The notes beneath the pieces were generated by a model. The model was not told where the DNA came from. It searched no databases and saw only the letters and a list, made by a program, of their open reading frames with translations. 64,000 nucleotides of DNA from Candidatus Jettenia sp. AMX2 (lineage in GTDB: Bacteria > Planctomycetota > Brocadiia > Brocadiales > Brocadiaceae): the NCBI GenBank assembly GCA_030583665.1, contig CP129469.1:930001-994000 (forward strand). The letters are read 5' to 3'. Positions 1-10,539 of the stretch are shown here, one piece after another. The position numbers were made by a program, and so were the translations under genes. Numbering within the stretch: position 1 is the stretch's first letter; each line of letters starts with the position of its first letter.

Positions 1-1666
1 TAACACGGCCTCCTCCGGAACCTCTTCCTGCACGGCCGGCAACTTGTGAGATTAGCTGGAATGTCCTCTCGCTTGCCCGGAAATCAGGAAAATTCAGCAT
101 TGTATCTGCAGAGATGATGCCAACAAGGGTAACATTCGGGAAGTCCAACCCTTTTGCAATCATCTGTGTGCCGAGCAATATTTGAACTTCACCACGCTCA
201 AATGCCTTAAGGGTTTTTTCATGTGCGTCACGTATGCGCATGGAATCACTGTCCATTCTTGCAATCCTGTGATTAGGGAACCTGGCGGCAATTTCATCTT
301 CAATTTTTTCTGTTCCAAAACCATGATAGTTAATCCGGCTTGCCAGGCAATCGGGACATGCCTGCGGTGGCGGAGACTCCGTATGGCAATAATGGCAAAG
401 GGTTATGTTCCGCTTTTTATGAAAGGTCATGGGGATATCGCATCGCCGGCATTTCAGTACGAATCCGCAGCGTTTACAATGGATGTATGGGGCGAATCCC
501 CTGCGGTTTAAGAACAGGATTATCTGTTCGTTCTTTGCTAAAGCCTGGCCCATGGAATATTCCAGCTTTTGGGAAATAATATGATGCCTTTTGCGTTTCC
601 GCATCTCTTCCCGCATATCAATAACCTCGACAGACGGAAGCCGTAGTTCACCAATTCTCCGGGAGAGAACAAGCCTTTCATAGTCTCCGGATAAAGTATG
701 GTAATAACTTTCCAGGGAAGGAGTCGCAGACCCCAGGAGCACCAGGGCATTTTCATACGTTGCCCTTTTCAAGGCCACATCCCGCGCATGGTACCTTGGG
801 CTATTTTCCTGTTTATAGGTGTTTTCATGTTCTTCGTCAATGACGATAAGTCCGATATTTTTCAAGGGGCAAAAGACCGAAGATCGTGTGCCAACTACAA
901 TATCTGCCTTGTCCTCCCTAATAGTATGCCACTGTGCATGATAAAAACTCCCCAAAAGGTTGCTGTGTAATACAGCCACACGGTTAAACCGTGACCTTAT
1001 CCTTTGAATGGTTTGAGAAGTGAGGGATATTTCAGGAACAAGAAATATAGCCTTGCGGCCTTGCTCAAGCACTTTGTCAATAGCCTGGAGATAAATTTCT
1101 GTCTTCCCGCTGCCTGTAATACCATGAAGCAGGATGACACCCGGTTCCTTTCTGCTCAATTTTTCATGAATGCTATTGAAAGCATTCTGCTGTTCCCGGG
1201 TAAAGGTTAAATGTTGTTGCAACGTATTTTGGTTATCGGAAATATTTTTACAGTCCGGTAGCTTGTTTTTTTCCGCTAATTGAAGTTTTGCCCTGCAGCG
1301 TATAACCGGTGGCACAACGGCATGCATTGCCTCTCCCCATCCGCAGTGATAATGAGAAGACAGCCATCTGGTGAGTCTAAGCATGATTTCATTTGTTAAA
1401 GGTGTCTTGTCAAGTATACTAATAATATCTTTCAACGGATAGGGAGACGGTGTAGTGGTAAGCCCGACACAGAATCCAGTCGCTGTTTTATTGCCAAACG
1501 GTATCTTTACCCGCATGCCGGCACGCAGATGCTTTCTTAAACCGGAAGGAATAGCATAATGAAATACCTTTGATAAAGGAATATTCAGAACGATTTCTGC
1601 ATGGAGTTCTTCACGTTCTTCCAATTGTTGATTTGTTAATGCGACATGATTATCTGGCGTTATCAA
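1..1666 (-). CDS. priA: Primosomal replication protein N' (PriA helicase), C-terminus cut by window edge
   Basis: PriA is a superfamily 2 3'-5' helicase that restarts collapsed replication forks. Reading the minus strand gives one open frame running off position 1. It shows Walker A GITGSGKTE (near 1110), the DEEH box (near 835), GSATPS (near 740), and the eight-cysteine zinc region with CxxC pairs CKRC, CRRC, CHYC and CPDC (roughly 350-470). It ends in the motif VI region QVAGRAGRG at 1-40. About 555 residues are visible of a usual 700-800. The N-terminal DNA-binding domain reads EIVLNIPLSKVFHYAIP. The start is uncertain: no in-frame ATG exists before an upstream stop near 1772, so TTG at 1666 is the best guess. 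It is divergent from purA. The family call is secure; the start is not. Confidence 0.93.
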   Translation of the reverse strand, partial: MITPDNHVALTNQQLEEREELHAEIVLNIPLSKVFHYAIPSGLRKHLRAGMRVKIPFGNKTATGFCVGLTTTPSPYPLKDIISILDKTPLTNEIMLRLTRWLSSHYHCGWGEAMHAVVPPVIRCRAKLQLAEKNKLPDCKNISDNQNTLQQHLTFTREQQNAFNSIHEKLSRKEPGVILLHGITGSGKTEIYLQAIDKVLEQGRKAIFLVPEISLTSQTIQRIRSRFNRVAVLHSNLLGSFYHAQWHTIREDKADIVVGTRSSVFCPLKNIGLIVIDEEHENTYKQENSPRYHARDVALKRATYENALVLLGSATPSLESYYHTLSGDYERLVLSRRIGELRLPSVEVIDMREEMRKRKRHHIISQKLEYSMGQALAKNEQIILFLNRRGFAPYIHCKRCGFVLKCRRCDIPMTFHKKRNITLCHYCHTESPPPQACPDCLASRINYHGFGTEKIEDEIAARFPNHRIARMDSDSMRIRDAHEKTLKAFERGEVQILLGTQMIAKGLDFPNVTLVGIISADTMLNFPDFRASERTFQLISQVAGRAGRGSGGGRV

Positions 1667-1816
1667 TGGGATATTGAGAGGATATTTTTGATTTTTTTGG
1701 TATAGGGTTTTATGGAAAATGTAACAGAATATAACAGGTGGGATATTACCATAAACGGCAGAAGGATGTCAAGGCAATCGCTGAACCGGCTAATGATTTT
1801 TATACAGATAGCGTAA

Positions 1817-3917
<2,101 letters not shown>

Positions 3918-3921
<4 letters not shown>

Positions 3922-4763
3922 ACACACTGAAAGCAAGGTTTCTCTTTGGCACCGCGATGTTTGCTGTGTTCTTTGGCATCATATCCTTTGATTGGGTTTT
4001 TCAGACCGATTTAGGATTCGGATGCCTGGCTGTCATTGCCGGAGGAATTGGTTTATACGAGTTTTATACCATTGCAGGTAAAAACGGTTTCTTGCCATTC
4101 CGGATATCCGGAATCGCTATTGGTAGCGGGTTATTTATTGCATATTGGTTGGCTATCCGTAATAATTCAGGAGCAGATTACCATTTTTTAAGACAAGAGG
4201 TTATCCTTGCATCTCTTTTCTGGCTGTTGATACTTCAGGTTTTTACACACGGCGCAAAAGATGCCATCAAAAATATTTCTGTTACGATATTTGGTATTCT
4301 TTATGTGTTTTTTCTTTTAAGTTTTGCCATTACGCTACGGTACCTTCCCCATGGTATTTGCATATTGGTCATGGTTTTGTTAATATCTAAAGGTGGCGAT
4401 ATCGGGGGGTTCCTGTTAGGCCGAAAATACGGCAAGCGCAAGCTGGCCAGATTTATAAGCCCAAACAAAACGGTAGAGGGTGCCTGTTTTGCCTTTTTAT
4501 TCAGTATTTTCATTGCGGTAATTTTCAACTTAATTCCGCAGATTAAGGTGATAAACCTGCCGTTATCAATCTTGTTTGGTGCAGTTGTAGGCTTTTCAGC
4601 CATGATGGGTGATTTAACGGAATCACTTCTCAAGAGAGATGTAAATGTAAAGGATTCAAGCCATTTAGTACCCGCCTTTGGTGGCATCCTCGATATTATT
4701 GATTGCTTGTTAGTGAGCATGCCTGTTGCTTATTATTTCCTGATAGTTTTTCAATTTGGTTAA
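3918..4763 (+). CDS. cdsA: Phosphatidate cytidylyltransferase
   Basis: CdsA makes CDP-diacylglycerol from phosphatidate and CTP, the branch point of phospholipid synthesis, in the inner membrane. The 281-residue protein has about seven to eight hydrophobic segments. It carries the KGGDIGGFLLGRKYGKRKL region and the C-terminal family signature SLLKRDVNVKDSSHLVPAFGGILDIID. In that signature the usual PxHGG histidine is phenylalanine (PAFGG) and the usual DR is DI, so it departs from the PROSITE-type pattern at two places while keeping K-R...K-D and the Asp pair. The start is GTG, overlapping the uppS stop. Position directly after uppS is the common bacterial uppS-cdsA arrangement, which supports the call. 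Confidence 0.92.
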
Positions 4764-4765
4764 AT

Positions 4766-5758
4766 ATGAATCAAAAGCTTAAAACTCCAAAAAATTTTGT
4801 GAAAAAAGAATATTTTCAAGAACCTTTAGTATATAAAAATACAGTCGTCATTGACAACGACGAAGAAGCATCAATCCTGTACGGGAGTCAGGACAGGCAT
4901 TTGCGCCTTGTCAGGGATGCCTTTCATATACAATTAGTTGCACGGCATGGTTTACTCAAACTTGAGGGAGAAAAGGAACGGGTAGATTCGGGTAAAGAGG
5001 TGTTGAACAGAATGCTAGAAATCATTCGTACTACCGGCAGGCTGGACCTGGAAGATGTAGAGCAGGTAATCATAGATGCAAAGGGCGGGGGAGGTGAAGC
5101 ATCTGTTCGCACCATTGATGTCTTTCAGAGGGGTACCTTTATAAAACCAAGAACTGAAGGTCAGGAGAAATACATTGAGGCGATCAGAAATCATGACCTC
5201 GTTTTCTGCATAGGTCCGGCGGGGACAGGAAAAACGTACCTGGCAGTAGCTATGGCCCTTTCTCTTCTCAAGAGTGGCCGTGTCAGGAGGATTGTCCTTG
5301 CCAGGCCGGCAGTCGAAGCAGGCGAAAAACTCGGATATTTACCGGGTGATATTAAAGCAAAAGTAAATCCGTATCTTCGCCCGCTTTATGACGCAATTGC
5401 CGACATGATGGATGTCGGACATGTTAAAAAATATCTTGAGAGCGATATTATAGAAATTCTGCCTTTGGCGTACATGCGCGGAAGGACCCTGAATGAGTCT
5501 TTCATCATCCTTGATGAAGCACAGAATTGTACGGTGAAGCAAATGAAGACTTTTTTAACACGGCTCGGTGCAAGATCGATGGTGGTGGTAACCGGAGATA
5601 TTACCCAAGTCGATTTGCCTTCAGGAGAACTGTCCGGGTTAATTGATGTTCAGGAACGATTGGTGAACATACAGAATATCTCTTTTGTTTACCTGACCAA
5701 GTCCGATATTATTCGTCACAAGTTAGTTCAGGATATCGTTGATGCGTATGAGGCATAA
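4766..5758 (+). CDS. phoH: PhoH-like ATPase (YbeZ)
   Basis: This is a P-loop ATPase of the PhoH/YbeZ family, thought to act with YbeY in RNA metabolism. From ATG 4766 it is 330 residues, typical of the family. It has an N-terminal KH-like/YbeZ region (LYGSQDRHLRLVRDAF), Walker A GPAGTGKTYLAVA, the family motif ARPAVEAGEKLGYLPGD and Walker B SFIILDEAQN. It ends with VVTGDITQVDLP and an FVYLTKSDIIRH segment that includes the conserved D(I/V)xRH. The frame is open further upstream into cdsA, but that extension encodes no PhoH residues. The next gene is ybeY, the usual partner. Confidence 0.94.
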   Translation: MNQKLKTPKNFVKKEYFQEPLVYKNTVVIDNDEEASILYGSQDRHLRLVRDAFHIQLVARHGLLKLEGEKERVDSGKEVLNRMLEIIRTTGRLDLEDVEQVIIDAKGGGGEASVRTIDVFQRGTFIKPRTEGQEKYIEAIRNHDLVFCIGPAGTGKTYLAVAMALSLLKSGRVRRIVLARPAVEAGEKLGYLPGDIKAKVNPYLRPLYDAIADMMDVGHVKKYLESDIIEILPLAYMRGRTLNESFIILDEAQNCTVKQMKTFLTRLGARSMVVVTGDITQVDLPSGELSGLIDVQERLVNIQNISFVYLTKSDIIRHKLVQDIVDAYEA

Positions 5759-5860
5759 AAGGCTATACATAAGATTTATTGTTTATCCTGAGGCAAAATT
5801 GGATGAAGGTTTTTTTAATCTCTTTATGCGTTGGTAAATTAAGCAAATAAATAAATTCGT

Positions 5861-6427
5861 GTGAATCTGGAAATTATAAACCTGCAGAAATTTTGTCCTG
5901 TCGATGAAAGCAAGATAAAAAAGGTTATAAAAACTGTTCTCAGAGATGAAAAAAAAGATGCGGAACTATGCGTCACCCTGATGGATAATAAAGGCATAAA
6001 GAAGGTAAATAAAAATTTCCTGAAGCATAATTATGCTACCGACGTGCTGAGTTTTGCTTATCATGAAGCTTCTCGTAAAAATAAGGTAGCACAGCAAAGT
6101 CAGCATAAAATATGCCGCTCTGTTCCTTTACAAAAAGAAGTGGAAAAGCCAGGTAAAACCTGCTTTCGCTCACATGATGATGAAAAAAAGTTTTTACAGG
6201 AGAAAACGATAACCGGAGAGATTGTTATATCAGCAGAAATGGCTGCAGAGGTAGCACAAGAGAATGGATATCCGGTCGAAGGAGAAATTGTCCTCTATGT
6301 AATTCACGGATTGCTGCATTTGCTTGGATATGATGATAAAAAGAAAAGTGCGGCCAAAAAAATGCATCTTAAGGAAAAAGAATTATTGGAGAGATTTGGT
6401 TACCATAATATTCCTGTACCTGATTAA
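5861..6427 (+). CDS. ybeY: Endoribonuclease / rRNA maturation factor YbeY, with an internal insertion
   Basis: YbeY is a metal-dependent single-strand endoribonuclease needed for 16S rRNA 3'-end maturation and ribosome quality control. The metal site is HGLLHLLGYDD: His149, His153 and, in place of the usual third His, Asp159. Asp at this position is also known in other YbeY groups, notably Bacteroidetes. The protein is 188 residues against the usual 150-160. The excess is a charged, low-complexity insertion at about residues 69-117, between the SFAY segment and GEIVIS. The start is GTG 5861, with no clear Shine-Dalgarno sequence. It follows phoH, matching the conserved phoH-ybeY pair. Confidence 0.9.
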   Translation: MNLEIINLQKFCPVDESKIKKVIKTVLRDEKKDAELCVTLMDNKGIKKVNKNFLKHNYATDVLSFAYHEASRKNKVAQQSQHKICRSVPLQKEVEKPGKTCFRSHDDEKKFLQEKTITGEIVISAEMAAEVAQENGYPVEGEIVLYVIHGLLHLLGYDDKKKSAAKKMHLKEKELLERFGYHNIPVPD

Positions 6428-6446
6428 GATTTATTGTATATAACTT

Positions 6447-7211
6447 ATGCCTGTTTTAAAAACAGAGGCGATTACCCTGAGGAGGACAGATTATAGTAAT
6501 TCCAGCCAAATAATTACTTTTTACACCCGTAATTACGGAAAAATTCGTACCCTTGCAAAAGGATTTAAGCGTTCATCCGGAAAGTTCAATTCGAAAGCGA
6601 TAGACCTTTTAACATACTGCCAGATTCTTTTTATCAAGAAAGAACATTCATCACTTTATACCCTTACCGATGCCGTCCTGCAAAATAATTATCCGTTGTT
6701 TCGAAATAATTTAGATGCCTATTACAAGGCTGCCTGTATTGCTGAACTTTTAAATGAATTTACAGAAGAAAGCGATCCCAGTGAACAGTTATTCGATATT
6801 TGCCTGGAAACATTATCCCGCATGGCTGCTAATACTGGCACAGCAGTATATTTTCTTGCCTATGAGATAAAAATGCTCAAGGTATTAGGTTATTTACCGG
6901 AATTAAGATATTGTGTAAATTGTACAGGCAGTATTCAACAAGTAGCAGAGGTGTATTTTAGTGCAAGAGCAGGGGGCGTTTTGTGCAGGCAATGCCAGGA
7001 AAAACTCAGAAATGGAATTATTGTTCCCGCCAGTGTGGTTTTCATTCTAAACCGTTTAGCTGATTTCAACATTCAAAGATTGAGCAGAATAAAAATACAA
7101 TCATCTATTTGTATTGAAATAGACAAGATGCTGAGATATTATATAACTTTTATCCTGAATAAGGAGTTGAATTCATGGAAATATCTGAAATTTGACGAGG
7201 TTTTGACATGA
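6447..7211 (+). CDS. recO: DNA repair protein RecO
   Basis: RecO works with RecF and RecR to load RecA on SSB-covered gaps. The 254-residue protein has the N-terminal OB fold (TEAITLRRTDYSNSSQIITFYT...GKIRTLAKGFKR) and a helical domain. A zinc module is formed by CVNC near residue 156 and CRQC near residue 178, as in most RecO proteins. It lies 19 bases after ybeY and its stop overlaps the following gene's ATG by four bases. A phoH-ybeY-recO order is common in bacteria. Confidence 0.92.
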   Translation: MPVLKTEAITLRRTDYSNSSQIITFYTRNYGKIRTLAKGFKRSSGKFNSKAIDLLTYCQILFIKKEHSSLYTLTDAVLQNNYPLFRNNLDAYYKAACIAELLNEFTEESDPSEQLFDICLETLSRMAANTGTAVYFLAYEIKMLKVLGYLPELRYCVNCTGSIQQVAEVYFSARAGGVLCRQCQEKLRNGIIVPASVVFILNRLADFNIQRLSRIKIQSSICIEIDKMLRYYITFILNKELNSWKYLKFDEVLT

Positions 7212-8140
7212 ACGTAGCAAGGAAACTAACGTATATTGTTCCTTTGTTAATCATTGTAGCCGGCATTCTGGTAACCCCATCATATGGAAAATGGGTATGG
7301 AATAAGGAGATGGGCTGGATAGAGCCACCGGCTGAGGAAATTACAACCCAGGAACAACGTTACCGATATGCAGTTTCCCTTCTTGTTGAACAAAAATATA
7401 TGACGGCGATAAAAGAATTTGAAGCGATTATTAAAAGCGATCCTGATTCCGAATATGCTGAGGTTTCCCAGATAAATATTGGAAGGGCTCACTTTCTGAA
7501 TGGTAATTATAAGCGTGCCCTGAAAGCTTATGACAAAGTATTGCAGAAGTATCCTGGCACAAGAAGGGTGCCAGAAATACTTGAAAGCAAATTTCAACTT
7601 GGTATTGCTCAGATGGAAAAAAACAAAAGGGCGGCCATAAATATTTTTGAAAAGATTATAGCAAAACATCCGTTAGGCCCCCTTGCTGCGGATGCCAATA
7701 TCAAGATTGCTGATTCTTACTTTGAACTTGGTCGCTATGAGGAAGCACTTGATACCTATGAAAGATTTTTAGAGAATTATCCCAGAAGCGAGTGGGTCCC
7801 GTATGTATTGTTCCGGATTCCTATTTCAAAGCTATCTCATGAAAGGCGGCAGGAAAGGAATACTGGTCTTCTTGCTTCTGCCCAGGAAGATCTCGAAGTA
7901 TATCTTGCCTCATACCCTTATGGTGTATATGCTGAGGATGCGAAGAGGATGATTGAGGAAATAAGAATTATGAAAGCAGAACGGGAATTTCGCATTGGAG
8001 AGTTCTATTTGAGGGTAAAAAAACCTATATCAGCAGCAATGTACTTTGAATTTGTTAAAAATGATTTTCCAGGTACCGTCTGGGAAGAAAAAGCTAGTGA
8101 CCGGTTAAGATTTTTAAGAATGATCGGGGCTATAAAGTAA
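7208..8140 (+). CDS. BamD/YfiO-like TPR outer-membrane assembly protein
   Basis: The protein is 310 residues, with a signal peptide of about 27 residues (hydrophobic core IVPLLIIVAGILV, likely cleavage after SYG). A KWVWNKEMGW segment typical of planctomycete BamD-like proteins follows, and then about five tetratricopeptide repeats (for example YRYAVSLLVEQKYMTAIKEF and ADSYFELGRYEEALDTYERF). BamD proteins are periplasmic TPR scaffolds of the complex that inserts beta-barrels into the outer membrane. Unlike proteobacterial BamD there is no lipobox cysteine, so it is probably not lipid-anchored. The LptE-like gene downstream fits an envelope role. A generic TPR periplasmic protein is the alternative. 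Confidence 0.72.
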   Translation: MNVARKLTYIVPLLIIVAGILVTPSYGKWVWNKEMGWIEPPAEEITTQEQRYRYAVSLLVEQKYMTAIKEFEAIIKSDPDSEYAEVSQINIGRAHFLNGNYKRALKAYDKVLQKYPGTRRVPEILESKFQLGIAQMEKNKRAAINIFEKIIAKHPLGPLAADANIKIADSYFELGRYEEALDTYERFLENYPRSEWVPYVLFRIPISKLSHERRQERNTGLLASAQEDLEVYLASYPYGVYAEDAKRMIEEIRIMKAEREFRIGEFYLRVKKPISAAMYFEFVKNDFPGTVWEEKASDRLRFLRMIGAIK

Positions 8141-8214
8141 AGATAGAATATTCAGGTTTTGGATTTATCATCTGAAATTGAAAAACCAAAGGAAAAGATG
8201 AGAAGGGATTTTGT

Positions 8215-8721
8215 GTGATTTGTCTGTTGAAACCTTATTTTTATGCTGTTTTAGTAGCGGCGCTTATTCTGCCTGTCGCAGGTTGTGGATATTCCTCTCA
8301 ATCGCTGCTTCGTTCAAACGTCAGGAGTGTCTATATTCCGGTATTTGATAACAACACGTTTCGCAGAGGGTATGAATTTGAACTTACAAAAGCCGTGCGT
8401 GATCAAATATTAATGAGGACCAATCTTAACATTGTGAAGAAAGATGAAGCGGATTCTGTTTTATTGGGAAATATTATTTCCGTGTATGAGAATGTGTTGA
8501 TTCATGATATTCGTGATAATATTGTCGAGAGCCTTGTTGAAATTGAGGTAGACATCCGATGGATGGACAGGAGGACCGGAAGAACTATTGTTGAGAAGAG
8601 AAATATTCAGGGGCCGGCAGAATTTATTGTTCTTAGAAACGAAACGCTTACCAGCGCAAGTAGTGAAGCTTTTGTAAATGTTGCCAGGCGTATTGTAGAA
8701 GCAATACAGGAAGACTGGTAA
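8215..8721 (+). CDS. lptE: LptE-like outer-membrane lipoprotein (LPS assembly)
   Basis: The 168-residue lipoprotein has a signal peptide ending in the lipobox LPVAGC, so the mature protein starts with Cys-Gly-Tyr. GCGYSSQSLLRSNVRSVYIPVFDNNTFRRGYEFELTKAVRDQI is diagnostic of the LptE/DUF-type lipoproteins that plug the LptD barrel in lipopolysaccharide export. The start is GTG 8215, with AGAAGGGA about seven bases upstream. It lies between the BamD-like gene and folP in the same direction. It suggests an asymmetric outer membrane, which has been debated for planctomycetes. LptD is not in the window, so the partner is inferred. Confidence 0.8.
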   Translation: MICLLKPYFYAVLVAALILPVAGCGYSSQSLLRSNVRSVYIPVFDNNTFRRGYEFELTKAVRDQILMRTNLNIVKKDEADSVLLGNIISVYENVLIHDIRDNIVESLVEIEVDIRWMDRRTGRTIVEKRNIQGPAEFIVLRNETLTSASSEAFVNVARRIVEAIQEDW

Positions 8722-8746
8722 TAAATTTGTAATCGGTGAGGTAACC

Positions 8747-9631
8747 TTGGGTGCTGTAGATGAGTATAAAAGGGAATTATTTGACGTGCCTTATCCTGGG
8801 GGTATATTACACCTGGGTAAGAAGACGCATGTCATGGGAATTTTAAATGTTACCCCAGACTCGTTTTACGACGGCGGCCGGTATACATTGGTAGAAAATG
8901 CCGTTAACTATGCACGGAAGATGGTTGAGGAGGGAGCCGATATAATTGATATCGGTGGTGAATCTACACGACCGGGTGCATATCCTGTTTCTGAAACAGA
9001 AGAAATAAAAAGAGTTATTCCTGTTATCAAAGAATTATCCGGACAGATTAAGAAACCAATTTCAATTGACACCTACAAGGCAAAAACGGCAGAAGAAGCG
9101 GTTCAGGCAGGGGCTTCTATGATTAATGATATCGGCGGGTTGTGTGCGGACAAGAAGATGGCAAGTGTTGTTGCCAGAATGAATGTTCCGGTTGTTATTA
9201 TGCACAAGAAGGGTACACCCAGGACAATGCAAAAGTATCCTGTACGGAAGAATTTATTAACTGAAATAATGTCATACCTCAGAAAAACTGTTTCCATTGC
9301 TCTTGATGCAGGTATTGATAGGAATAAGATTATCCTGGACCCGGGGATTGGTTTTGGTAAAACAACTCAACATAATCTGGAGATACTCAAAAAATTGAAA
9401 GAGTTTAAAGGTATGGGATATCCCATTCTGATTGGGACGTCACGAAAAAGATTTATCAGCGATATTTTAAACATTTCAGTACATGAAAATTTATACGGGA
9501 CACTTGCAACTTTAGCGGTTGCTGTAATGAATGGTGCTTCTGTTGTGCGGGTGCATGACGTTCGTGAATCTGTACAAACAGTAAAAATGTGTGATGCAAT
9601 AAAGGATACTTCATGGCTGGCTACTTATTAA
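8747..9631 (+). CDS. folP: Dihydropteroate synthase
   Basis: FolP condenses 4-aminobenzoate with hydroxymethyl-dihydropterin diphosphate in folate synthesis. The 294-residue TIM barrel has all the usual blocks: VMGILNVTPDSFYDGG, DIIDIGGESTRPGA, ISIDTYKAKTAEEA, INDIGG, VVIMHKKGTPRTMQ, ILDPGIGFGKT and IGTSRKRFI. The start is TTG 8747 with GAGG about six bases upstream. The 3' end overlaps cdaA by 19 bases. folE, another folate gene, closes the same run. Confidence 0.95.
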   Translation: MGAVDEYKRELFDVPYPGGILHLGKKTHVMGILNVTPDSFYDGGRYTLVENAVNYARKMVEEGADIIDIGGESTRPGAYPVSETEEIKRVIPVIKELSGQIKKPISIDTYKAKTAEEAVQAGASMINDIGGLCADKKMASVVARMNVPVVIMHKKGTPRTMQKYPVRKNLLTEIMSYLRKTVSIALDAGIDRNKIILDPGIGFGKTTQHNLEILKKLKEFKGMGYPILIGTSRKRFISDILNISVHENLYGTLATLAVAVMNGASVVRVHDVRESVQTVKMCDAIKDTSWLATY

Positions 9632-10539
9632 CAATATTCGGGAATGTGATTACCTGGCTTGTGTTTCGATCACTCGGGGAGAAATTCACTGCTCCCTTTG
9701 GAAAGATACCGGAGTTATTCAGGGAAAGTATTCCGGAAGCAATCGGGAATCTGAATATCTGGATGGTGGCTAAGTCAATTGGAGAAATATTACTTATCTA
9801 TGTTATCGTATATCTTGTGCTGAGAATTATGCAAGGAACCCGTGGAACAAGCATACTGCGGAGTTTGGCATTCATCATTGTTATGATTTCCGTTGGGATA
9901 TTGTTTTTTGTAAAAAGACTTCAACTCCATACAATAGACTGGCTGATAACGGAATTTGCGCCTATATTTATAATTCCCATAATTATTCTCTTTCAACCTG
10001 AATTCAGGCGTGCATTACTTAGGCTTGGCCAGAATCCTGTTTTTAAGGTATTTCTAAGGCATGGATATCAGATTACGAATGAAATTGTTAAAGCTGTTGA
10101 AACATTATCCAGAAAGAAGATTGGTGCATTAATTGCGATCGAACGGGAGGTTGGCTTAAATAGTTTTATCGAGACAGGAACAAAATTGAATGCGGATATA
10201 TCAAGTGAACTGCTTTACGCAATATTTTATCCTGGCTCTCCCTTGCATGATGGGGCAGTGATTGTTCAGGAACAGAAAATAAGCGCTGCCGGTTGTTTCC
10301 TGCCGCTTTCAGAAAATACAGAATTATCAAAGAATCTTGGGACACGCCATAGAGCGGGTATCGGGCTTTCAGAAGAAACGGATGCTATTGTTATTATTGT
10401 ATCAGAAGAAACAGGTACAATATCGACCGGATTTAAGGGGGTGTTGAACCGGGGAATTGATGCTAAAGAATTAAAGAAGATTCTCGATGAATTATTTACC
10501 GAGAAATTTAGCATTGTAAGGAGCAGTAATAATGATTAA
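9613..10539 (+). CDS. cdaA: Diadenylate cyclase CdaA (c-di-AMP synthase)
   Basis: CdaA makes the second messenger c-di-AMP from two ATP. The protein is 308 residues, with three membrane helices in the N-terminal third (for example LLIYVIVYLVL and SLAFIIVMISVGILFFV). The DAC domain follows, with the two defining motifs LHDGAVIV (DGA) and GTRHRAG (RHR). The N-terminus begins with an extra hydrophobic segment of about 45 residues before the canonical first helix. It overlaps folP (19 bases) and cdaR (8 bases). In Firmicutes, CdaA partners CdaR to control cell-wall and potassium homeostasis; the adjacency here suggests the same pairing. Confidence 0.95.
   Translation: MAGYLLTIFGNVITWLVFRSLGEKFTAPFGKIPELFRESIPEAIGNLNIWMVAKSIGEILLIYVIVYLVLRIMQGTRGTSILRSLAFIIVMISVGILFFVKRLQLHTIDWLITEFAPIFIIPIIILFQPEFRRALLRLGQNPVFKVFLRHGYQITNEIVKAVETLSRKKIGALIAIEREVGLNSFIETGTKLNADISSELLYAIFYPGSPLHDGAVIVQEQKISAAGCFLPLSENTELSKNLGTRHRAGIGLSEETDAIVIIVSEETGTISTGFKGVLNRGIDAKELKKILDELFTEKFSIVRSSNND

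Noticed and set aside
182-1210. Several plus-strand open frames at the left end
   Set aside because: They lie opposite priA, whose minus-strand frame shows all helicase motifs; the plus frames show no family features.
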